Positions 20,959 to 28,781 of a stretch of 64,000 nt of DNA are shown in pieces. Each line of letters opens with the position of its first letter. Within the stretch, counting starts at the first letter, position 1. Made by a program: the position numbers and the translations under genes. The notes below the pieces were generated by a model, which was not told the origin of the DNA, made no database searches, and saw nothing but the letters and a program-made list of their open reading frames with translations. The stretch comes from Agrostemma githago (lineage: Eukaryota > Streptophyta > Magnoliopsida > Caryophyllales > Caryophyllaceae), in NCBI GenBank assembly GCA_958450325.1, contig OY288246.1, positions 41,841,619 through 41,905,618 of the forward strand, in the 5' to 3' direction.

Positions 20959-23280
20959 ATGTCGCGAGCCCGCCCCCTTTCTTTCAATTCATTACTCGGA
21001 GGAACTAGCGGCGGCGACGGTGGTCGTCGTGACGTAGCTTCTTCCTCCGGGGTTGGCCCCCGGGAGGAGGATGATCACAGGGGAGAGGGTGCTGAGTCAC
21101 CCGACCCCGCTCCCTTCGATGTGATTGATTCCGACGACGAAGCCCTGGAGGTGGACCCTGCCAGGGTGGCCGGTCCTCTCATCCGCAGGGAGAGAGGGAG
21201 GACCTATTTTCTGGACAAAGAGAAATATGTGATTCCCTTACAGACCTACCCCGAGGCCAAAAATAGGGACCTAATCTTGGAAAGTAGTGCGGCTAAGGCC
21301 ATCGAGCAATTTTACAATTTTGGGGAGGGGTACACAGTGGTGATCCCTGGGGAAAAAGACACAGTATGCTGTCCCCCAGAAGGGTGTGTAGCTGTCTTTC
21401 ATAAGGCCCTAGAGTTCGGCCTGCGTTTTCCGTTGCATCCCTTCCTGGAAGAGACTTTCAGGAGGATGAACGTCGCCATTGCTCAGTTAACCGCCACGGC
21501 TATCAGAGCATTAGTGGCCTATACTTGGACATGTTTATTCCATGGTGAGGGGCCATATATCGACGCCCTTCGCTTCATGGTTGGCCTCCAAATGGTGTCT
21601 TCGTCTGGGGGAGATGGCTCCCCTGGTTACTGGTCTCTGCTGAGACAGAAAAAATACGCCCTGGTATGGCCACCCATGAGCAGTCTCAAAGACTGGAAAA
21701 ACAATTTCATATATGTCCATAGTGCGTCGGGGTGGAAAATTCCTAGACATTTTAGGAATCATGTTCATACTCGCATGGAGACGCGCGAGGAATATCATCC
21801 TCGTGTTGGGGGGAAGGCTCTGGAAGTCAGGCTGAGCCATAAGGAGAAGATTTTGATAGAAAAGTTTGAGATCGTGTCGGATAAACATGGGAACTTTTGC
21901 CCTGTTTTTTGGCTCCCTCACGCGGAGCTTATCACCACTGACGAGTACCTGCTTCCCATGGGCCTGATTCGTGGCCTTGAAGGTAGTTCTAGGATTTCCT
22001 TGTTGTCGCGATTTTCCAGGGATTTTATTTCTCCCTGCTTTCTAAATGACCGCCTCTCCTTTTCTGCAGATTCCTACTCTTGGAGCTGGACCAAGAAGCA
22101 GGTCAGGAGGTTAGGCTTGAGCGAAGAATTGCACGTTCTTTCAAAGCGTCCTTCTCTTCCGCCAAACTTTAAGAAAGGAAGTAAGGCCTTGATGAAGCTC
22201 GTGAAAGACTTCGCCGCAGGCCGAAGATTGCCTCTTCCCCCCCGGCTGCCTTCGTCGAAGCCGGCGACTCCTACTCCCAGTATTCATGATGGGGAGGCGG
22301 AGGTTACTTCAGGGGCTACTCCTTCTCCTGGCCAAAAACAGGGCGCTTCTTCAGCCGGCCCTCGGATCTCGCAGGGAACGCAGCCTGGAGATTCGGAAGG
22401 GACCGGGGAGAGTGTTCCCTTGGAAGTGAGGAGGAAAAGGGAGAGGGAGCCCCCTAGTGCCGACGTGGTGGATTTGGAGGCGGACGTTTCTACCCCTGAT
22501 GCGAAACGTCCTGCTCGTGAGCCCTCTAGCATTCCCTTCCCAGAGGAAAATGTGGAGTTCCACTACACGGCGGGGGATAGTGTGGACGTTTCGGGCCTGC
22601 TTTCTGACTCTGGGGCTGTCCTGGCCGACCGTATTACAAAGATGGTAACTTCCACCTCTCATCAAGTGCTTCAATACATCCAGCGTACCTCCAAGGTCAT
22701 GCTGGCGTCTGCTGAACTGGCGGCTCTCAGCCGCCTGAGTGATGAGGAGCTGACAGTTACCCCTGGGGTTCCTCCTCCCGACCGTCTGGCCATGATAGAG
22801 AGGGACGTCTCCCTGATAAGCTCTTTGAAGGAAAAAATGTCAAAGCTGGAGGAGGAGTTGGAAGAGGCCAAGAGGCAGGCTGATCGTTGGAGGCTGCAGG
22901 GGGAAATGGCCGTGAAGGAAGTTTCCAAGTTGGGGGCCGAACTGCAGGAGAGCCGTCAATCGTTGGACCGTGCTAACATATCTTTGGCCGAGATGGGGCA
23001 TGTGAAGGGAAGGGTGACTGTCTTGGAGGAGCAGCTGTCGCAGGCCAAGGGAGAATGGGCGAAAGAGAAAGAGTCCCTGGCTGCCGAGACTGAGGAAGCG
23101 GTGGGTGCCAGCTTTGTGAGCGGCGCCAACTCCTCTCTGTCATTGGTTATGGAGGTGATTGGGGAGATGTTCCCCTCTTTTGACGAGGACACTTTTCGGA
23201 GCCTCTATTCCGCCAAGGACGAAGCCCGGGTGACCAGGCAGCCTGAAGCAGACGCCAACGCTCGCCAAGATGCTGCGTGA
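20959..23280 (+). CDS. ORF2, antisense extra ORF with a Transposase_28-like domain (773 aa), unit 1
   Basis: Encoded opposite to LTR and pol. N-terminus: Gly/Ser-rich then acidic (1-60). Residues about 144-255 contain ALEFGLRFPLHPFLEE, ALRFMVGLQ and related text resembling the plant 'putative gypsy type transposon' domain (Transposase_28), a family named from such ORFs with no proven activity. A Pro/Ser-rich linker (about 425-520) with basic patches (VRRKREREPP) follows, then a predicted coiled coil at about 612-710. It is not a catalytic transposase by any motif I can see; a structural or nucleic-acid-related role is only a guess. The candidate 87-nt intron at 21983-22069 is in frame. The start is ATG 20959 after a TATA and CT-rich leader. 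Copy-specific change: MSKLEEEL where other copies have MSKQEEEL. Confidence 0.8.
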   Translation: MSRARPLSFNSLLGGTSGGDGGRRDVASSSGVGPREEDDHRGEGAESPDPAPFDVIDSDDEALEVDPARVAGPLIRRERGRTYFLDKEKYVIPLQTYPEAKNRDLILESSAAKAIEQFYNFGEGYTVVIPGEKDTVCCPPEGCVAVFHKALEFGLRFPLHPFLEETFRRMNVAIAQLTATAIRALVAYTWTCLFHGEGPYIDALRFMVGLQMVSSSGGDGSPGYWSLLRQKKYALVWPPMSSLKDWKNNFIYVHSASGWKIPRHFRNHVHTRMETREEYHPRVGGKALEVRLSHKEKILIEKFEIVSDKHGNFCPVFWLPHAELITTDEYLLPMGLIRGLEGSSRISLLSRFSRDFISPCFLNDRLSFSADSYSWSWTKKQVRRLGLSEELHVLSKRPSLPPNFKKGSKALMKLVKDFAAGRRLPLPPRLPSSKPATPTPSIHDGEAEVTSGATPSPGQKQGASSAGPRISQGTQPGDSEGTGESVPLEVRRKREREPPSADVVDLEADVSTPDAKRPAREPSSIPFPEENVEFHYTAGDSVDVSGLLSDSGAVLADRITKMVTSTSHQVLQYIQRTSKVMLASAELAALSRLSDEELTVTPGVPPPDRLAMIERDVSLISSLKEKMSKLEEELEEAKRQADRWRLQGEMAVKEVSKLGAELQESRQSLDRANISLAEMGHVKGRVTVLEEQLSQAKGEWAKEKESLAAETEEAVGASFVSGANSSLSLVMEVIGEMFPSFDEDTFRSLYSAKDEARVTRQPEADANARQDAA
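21983..22069 (+). other. candidate 87-nt intron (or exitron) in ORF2
   Basis: GT at 21983 in AAG/GTAGTT and AG at 22068-22069 in the pyrimidine-rich acceptor CTCCTTTTCTGCAG, with a TCTAAAT-type branch site about 25 nt upstream. Length 87 is divisible by three and has no stop, so both spliced and unspliced RNA keep the frame. Present in all ORF2 copies. Confidence 0.45.
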
Positions 23281-24145
23281 TGCCTCCTCTCCTCTATGGA
23301 AGCTTTTCATTTTCTTGTGCTGAACCATCGTTTCATGGTTTTTCTTGTAATATTTTGCTACTTGGTTTCTTCTTTGACTTTGTAAAATTTTTTCCACCCT
23401 TTATGGGTTGTTTGTAGGATACTTCTCTTCGCCCTTTATGGCGTAACTGTCTTAATTTAAGGATCTTCTTCTCGTTTGCTTGATTGCGCTTGTCATGTCC
23501 TGCCCCCTGCCTGCCCAGAGGTAAGCAGGGCAGCTTTTTCCGTTTTTTATACAAGGTTGGGGGGGCAGGCTCCCAGTCCTTGTTGGTTTGGCCTGCTCCT
23601 GGCTTTTCGTTCAAAGTCCAGGAGGCTTGCCCCCTGCCTGCCCAGAGGTAAGCAGGGTAGCTTTTTGCGTTTTTTTATACAAGGCTGGGGGGCCTGCCCC
23701 CAGTCCTTGTTGGTTTGGCCTGTCCCTGGCTTTTCGTTCAAAGTCCAGGGGGCTTGCCCCCTGCCTGCCCAGAGGTAAGCAGGGTAGCTTTTTGCGTTTT
23801 TTATACAAGGTTGGGGGGCCTGCCCCCAGTCCTTGTTGGTTTGGCCTGTCCCTGGCTTTTCGTTCAAAGTCCAGGGGGCTTGCCCCCTGCCTGCCCAGAG
23901 GTAAGCAGGGTAGTTTTTTGGTTTGCGTTGGGGGGTTCGCTTTTCCCAATTTTGGCAACAGGGGGGTCTCCCCCTATTGCCCCCTGCTCGTTTGTGTGTG
24001 AAAGACGCGTGTGTGAACAGGCAACGAGTATAAATCTGTATCTTCTCATTTCTTTTAAAATTCTTTTTTGATATTGGGGTGGTCGGAGCCGTTGACATTT
24101 TTGATCGTCCTCCGCCTTTTTTAGTAAAACTGCCTATATTCCTGT
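23281..24145. repeat. convergent 3' region with 127-bp GC-rich tandem repeats, unit 1
   Basis: Between the ends of ORF2 (+) and pol (-). Tandem units start with TGCCCCCTGCCTGCCCAGAG at 23501, 23628, 23755 and 23881, giving three full copies of 126-127 bp and a partial fourth ending near 23917. A palindromic CAGGGGGGTCTCCCCCT lies at 23960-23976. ORFs on both strands are repeat translations, not genes. Tandem repeats in the 3' region are a known feature of Retand-type elements. Confidence 0.85.
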
Positions 24146-26637
24146 TTAAACGTAGTATTTCTTTAGCGTGTCTGCGTTCCAGTGAGCGTTCAGCTCTTGT
24201 CCCTCCAGACTGGCTATCCTGTACGTGCCTGGGCCCAAGACCTGAGTGATTTGGTATGGGCCTTCCCAATTGGCACTTAGCTTCCCGTGCTCTCTTGATT
24301 TTCCAGTCGCTTGTGTTTTTCTCAGAACCAACTCGCCCACCTGAAAACTCCTCTGTCGGACTTTGCTATTGAAAGCTTTCCTCATTCGCTGCTGGTAGGC
24401 AGCGATATTGGTACTGGCTTCCTCTCTTAGCTCACTTACCAAGTCCAGGGCCTCAACCATCGCAGTTTCATTTTCAGCCTGGTTGTACTGCAGGGAACGT
24501 AGAGAGGGAATCCTTGTCTCAATTGGCAACAAAGCCTCTGCTCCATATACCAGGCCAAATGGGGTCTGGCCTGTTGACTCCTTCCTGGTAGTTCGGATGG
24601 ACCAGAGTATACTGGGGAGTTCATCAGCCCACCTACCTTTGCAGTCATCCACCATTTTCTTCAGGCCATTCAGAATTTGTTTGTTGGCTGCTTCCGCCTG
24701 CCCATTGGTTTGAGGATGGCAGACGGCTGAGTAGGCGACCGAGATGTTGTGGCTTTCCAGCCAGTTTCTTAGTGGGTCATTATCGAACTGCCTTCCGTGG
24801 TCAAATACCAGCATTTTTGGTACGCCGAACCGGGTGATGACATTTCGCCAGATCATCTTCCTGACTGCCGGCTCAGTGATGTTAGGCACTGCCTCCGCCT
24901 CCACCCATTTGGTGAAGTAGTCTATGGCGACAATTAAGAACTTTCTGCCTCCTGTGGCCACCGTGAAGGGTCCTAGGATGTCCATCCCCCATTGAGCAAA
25001 GGGGATGGGGGATAGGATTGGCCTGAGCTCCTGAGCAGGGCCGATCGATGGGGCAAAGAGTTGGCATTTTCTGCATTTCTGGGTCAGGCTCTTGGCATCT
25101 GCCAGCATGGTAGGCCAGTAGTAGCCTGCTCTGAGGGCCTTGTGGGCCAGCGACCTACCGCCAATGTGATGCCCACAAATCCCTGAGTGGATATCATCCA
25201 ATACCTCTACGGCCTGATCCGCCCGTAGGCATTTAAGCAGGGGATAAGTAAAAGATTTTTTGTAGAGTTCTCCATTAATGAATATGAACCAGGCTGCTTT
25301 AGCCTGTACCTTCCTTTTTTGTAGTGAGTCTGATGGTAAGATACCGTGCCTCTTGTACTGGACGAAAGGGGTCATCCAGCTTTCCAGCTCTTCTTCCACG
25401 GCATTAATCGTTTGACAGGGATCAGTAGACTTCTCGTGTAAAACGTCGACCCATACTGATCTTCGGATGTCCTGCAGACTGGAGCTTGCCAGTTTTGACA
25501 GGGCATCTGCTCTGTTGTTCTGGGATCGGGGAATTTGTTTGACCTCATATGATTTCAGGCCGGACAATTCTCCTTTTACCATCTCTAGGTATGCGGCCAT
25601 TGCTTGGTCTCTTGCCTCGTATTCTCCATTGATCTGGTTGGCGATGAGCTGGGAGTCTGTTGCTAAAACAATTCGTTCCGCCCCTGCGGCTTTAGCCAGC
25701 CTGACGCCTGCGAGTACTGCTTCATACTCTGCTTCATTGTTTGATGCTGGGAAAACGAATCTGAGAGCATGCTCAAAGTCGGTCCCTTCTGGGCTGGTTA
25801 ATACGACGCCTGCGCCTGCGCCGTTGGCCGTTGAGGACCCATCAGTGTATACGACCCACTCTTGGGCAGGTGCTTCCTCTTCCCCTGAATGGGAGCACTC
25901 AGCCAAAAAGTCTGCCAGAGCTTGGGCTTTGATGGCTGTTCTCGGCTGGTAAGATATACCTAGCCCACTCAGCTCAATTGCCCATTTCAACAATCTTCCT
26001 GATTTTTCGAATTTTTCCAACACCTTTTCCAGGGGCTGGTCGGTGAGGACTATGACTGGATGCGCGTCAAAATAAGGTCTGAGCTTTCTGGCTGCAATTA
26101 TGACCGCGTAGGCGGCTTTTTCAACCATCGGATAATTCTTCTCAGCTGCCCCCAGCGCATGACTCACAAAGTATATAGGTTGCTGGGTGCCTGCCTCTTC
26201 CCTTAGGATGACCGCACTGACGGTTATATTAGTTACTGCAATGTAGAGGAAAAGTTTTTCTCCTGCTACTGGTCTTGCCAGGGTAGGGAGCCTCTTAAGA
26301 TGGTCCTTCAGTTGCTCGAAGGCCGCTTTCTGCTCGCCTTCCCATTTGAACTGTTTGTTTCCTTTCAGAATTTTGAAAAAAGGAGTGGCTCTGTCTGCTG
26401 ATCGGGCTATGAATCGTGCCAAGGCGGCCATTCGTCCCGTCAGGCGCTGGATGTCCCTGATGGTCTTGGGCTCGGGGAGGTCTAGAACTGCCTGAATTTT
26501 TTCAGGGTTGGCATCTATACCCCGAGAACTGACCAAAAACCCTAGGAATTTTCCGGAGCGTACTCCAAACGTGCACTTTTTTGGATTTAGTTTCATTTTA
26601 TAAGCGCGCAGAGAATTGAAGGTTTCCTGCAAGTCTG
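24146..26637 (-). CDS. C-terminal half of gypsy pol: RT end, RNase H, second RNase H, integrase (unit 1)
   Basis: Numbering from the frame start at 26656: RT end 8-100; native RNase H about 120-235, whose expected first catalytic Asp is replaced (AVTNITVSAV); second, archaeal-type RNase H 265-390 with D272 (YTDGSS), E308/E310, D334 (ATDSQL) and D384 (NNRADALSK). Integrase has zinc residues H490, H495 or H496, C528 and C531, core D559 (GMDILGPF), D619 (FDHGRQF, H where N is usual) and E655 (NGQAEAANK), and a C-terminal GPY motif (WEGPYQI); no chromodomain. Gag, protease and the RT YVDD half are absent. The frame has no ATG at its start: it opens at a TTG within the PBS and reads through it. 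Frame intact, but it cannot act alone. Confidence 0.9.
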
Positions 26638-26655
26638 TCCCCACAGACGGCGCCA
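26638..26655 (-). other. primer binding site fused to mid-RT, unit 1
   Basis: The minus strand reads TGGCGCCGTCTGTGGGGA, three bases after the LTR. The next bases are CAGACTTGC of RT, instead of ACTTACGG of the leader seen at 57656. The fusion makes a perfect hairpin GTCTGT-GGGG-ACAGAC. Confidence 0.9.
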
Positions 26656-26658
26656 AAT

Positions 26659-27336
26659 TGTTCCGGTTACGGAAACAATTTACCCGGCCTAGAATCCGGG
26701 CAGCGTAGTTGAATTGATGATGGATAATTAGTCGCTTGATTCTCTTGATCTCCCCTTCCTCTCACTCTTGAAATCGGACTTTCCCGGCGGAAGATGGCTT
26801 GCTCCCTGCACAATAAACGCACAGGGCCTCGGAGGTTGTCCGAGGAAACCCTCTCCGATGCCTAAGTTAGTCCGTGAAATGCCTTGACGTACCTAGCTCG
26901 TGAGGAACTAGGTGGCGTTTTAAGAGTAAGAGTCTAGAGAGAGAAAATCCAACCCCTTTCATGTGGGAAATGGAGAGGTATTTATACCTTCCCACAAGAG
27001 AGAGAAGAGGAAGAGGAATGGTTGGATGGGAGAGTGACAAGTGGCGGCTTCTCATCCATCCATTCCCAATTACCTTAGGCAAAATGACGAGAGGGCCCCT
27101 GGGATCCCGGCCCTGTTGGCCGGGGTCCTTCCCAGGGCAGACGGTCTCCAGGCAGGGGCTGCTAAGCCCTGGCAGGCTGGGTTGGGCTGCGCTCTCAGCG
27201 GCTGACGGCCAGACTTTAGCGCTTTCATGCTTTGCTCTTGGTCCTTGCTGGGGGCTTGTCTTTCGACTCTCTGACAGGAATCGTCTCGGGGCCTGCATAG
27301 CAGGCAGTGGATTGACAGGCGGCCCACCCCCAATCA
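26659..27336 (-). repeat. LTR 1 of the array (678 bp)
   Basis: On the minus strand it begins TGATTGGGGGTGGG at 27336 and ends CGGAACA at 26659. It acts as 5' LTR of unit 1 and 3' LTR of unit 2. A TATAAATACC element on the minus strand at about 26980-26990 is the likely promoter. No strong polypurine tract lies outside TGATTG; an alternative start at TGTCAATCC, with GGGGGTGGG as PPT, cannot be excluded. Confidence 0.8.
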
Positions 27337-27690
27337 ATTGGCCCTCGTCAGTAGGAGGGAAGTGAGACTTCTCCTCTGCTGACGACTCTTGCTTGGAGGG
27401 GGGTTGACTTTCAAGTCTATCGCAGCATTTAATGCTTCGCGCCTTCCCAATGGAACTTTGTACTGTTCCTGTCAGGAATGCAAAGAGGCAGGAGCTCTTT
27501 CGTAATGATTGCCTTTTTCTTCTGGGCGGATTTTGGGGAACCGTGAGGAGTTCTTAATTGGTGGTTCTCCTCCCAGGGTGGTTGGAGCGCTCATTAATGC
27601 GGAGTTTCCCTTGGTATAAAATCTCTAGCTTTCCTTGCTCATTTGCACTTCGTTTCTTCTTCAATCTCTTCTATTTTCCTCATTCTAAAC
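27337..27690 (+). promoter_or_regulatory. ORF1 upstream region with TATA box, unit 2
   Basis: TATAAA at 27615-27620 in TTGGTATAAAATC, 71 nt before the ATG at 27691. The earlier in-frame ATG at 27643 is only 23 nt past the TATA and would lie at or before the transcription start, so 27691 is preferred. Confidence 0.6.
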
Positions 27691-28272
27691 ATGACTTGGA
27701 TCAAAAAAAGTGTAATTCGCCGTGGAGTCAAACATGTTTCCTTCATCTTCAGAGGGTTTTGGAGGCTCAGATATGCGCGGGCTGCTTATTTAGTTGCTCG
27801 CCGGAGTCGCTGTTCACGGCTTCGCCTTCGCCGGAGGGGTCGGAGGACCGCTATTAGGATGGGCAAACGCCCTAGGAGGTCCCTTCCTCCTGCTGCGCCT
27901 AGGTTCAGGCGTTGCTCCCAGGGTGGGGGCTGTTATGATAGGGGGTGCCATGAATGTTTTCCATGGCTGCATCCTGAACAGTTCGGCCCCAATTCTGACA
28001 CCGATTCCTCCCTGGAGTCGGGCCCTTCTTCGCCTGTAAGAAAGACAGGCTGTCGCACTTGCGACGAGTCTCGTGCTGTCCCTTTTGGAAGGGACTGGGA
28101 AGACAGCAGCCATGATTCTGACGATAGTGAAGGTCTCGGCTGCCTGAGCGACGGGGACAATGGCGGGGCTTCCGACGACCCCTTTCAGGGTTCTCCAAGT
28201 TGGGACTGGGGTTCGGCTCTCGGGAGTCCGGGCAGTCCTGGAGATTACTCCCCAGACTTGGGGGACGACTAG
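27691..28272 (+). CDS. ORF1, small Cys-cluster/acidic-tail protein (193 aa), unit 2
   Basis: Uncharacterised antisense-encoded protein. The N-terminal third is very basic (IRRGVK, RRSRCSRLRLRRRGRR). A cysteine cluster C-x5-C-x4-C-x2-C-F-x-W follows (CSQGGGC ... CHECFPW), possibly metal-binding. The C-terminal half is acidic and Ser/Gly/Asp-rich, ending SWDWGSALG...GDYSPDLGDD. The decayed relic at 4954-5543 keeps the N-terminal VxxxxRxGV pattern, the Cys spacing and the SWDWGS tail, so these are the constrained parts. I do not recognise a named family and see no catalytic motif, signal peptide or clear membrane segment. It has its own TATA and sits 509 bp before ORF2 on the same strand. Start chosen by TATA distance and by agreement with the relic. 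Confidence 0.7.
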   Translation: MTWIKKSVIRRGVKHVSFIFRGFWRLRYARAAYLVARRSRCSRLRLRRRGRRTAIRMGKRPRRSLPPAAPRFRRCSQGGGCYDRGCHECFPWLHPEQFGPNSDTDSSLESGPSSPVRKTGCRTCDESRAVPFGRDWEDSSHDSDDSEGLGCLSDGDNGGASDDPFQGSPSWDWGSALGSPGSPGDYSPDLGDD

Positions 28273-28781
28273 GCTTGTGTAGCAGGGCCTTTTAATTTCT
28301 GTCAGGCTGGAATTCTCCAAGCCTTATGTAATTTTCTTTTATGTTCGTCTTGCGATGTATCTTTCCCTGGCGGGGTTTTCAATGAAATGAATATTCTGTT
28401 TTTTTTTTTTTTTTTGAGGTCATTGATTGACCCTTCTCTCTGACGTTTCTGTTTACCGAGGCTTCTCTTGAAAAAGGTGAGCGGTCGGTGTTCAGTGTGT
28501 GACACGTGGAGGGTCTTCGCAGGTTTTGTCAGGGTTTCCACCTTTTGGACTTCTTTGGGCTTTTTATATAAACCCACCTCCCCATTCATTCTCTTCTTTT
28601 ACTCTTCTTGACACCTTTACTCCCCCTAACACTTCTTGGATTCCCTTCATTGACTGAGCGTTTTCTTTTTTGAGGAGCAAGGATCACTTCTTGTCGTCAT
28701 CTCTGACAACTTCACCGGCGTTCTTTTTTAGGTCAGAACTTCTTGAATCTTTCGCTTCTTTTCTTCCCTTCTATAGCCTAA
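28273..28781 (+). promoter_or_regulatory. ORF2 promoter region, unit 2
   Basis: 17-T tract (28399-28415), G-box CACGTG at 28503-28508, TATATAAA at 28565-28572, CT-rich leader to ATG 28782. The text before the T tract reads CAATGAAATG, as in unit 1. Confidence 0.65.

Noticed and set aside
23476..24071. Pro/Gly/Cys-rich proteins in several frames over the GC repeats
   Set aside because: They repeat with the 127-bp DNA period on both strands, so they are translations of the tandem repeat.
24408..25952. Plus-strand ORFs opposite the pol genes
   Set aside because: Shadows of pol: they recur only because the units are copies, and have no independent domain or promoter.
26637..26656. Natural start of half-pol at MAPSVGTD
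   Set aside because: The codon is TTG within the PBS and there is no ATG; the frame is open only because the deletion fused PBS to RT.
27643..27690. ORF1 start at the first ATG (MHFVSSS...)
   Set aside because: It lies only 23 nt after the TATA box, and the relic aligns from MTWIKKS onward.
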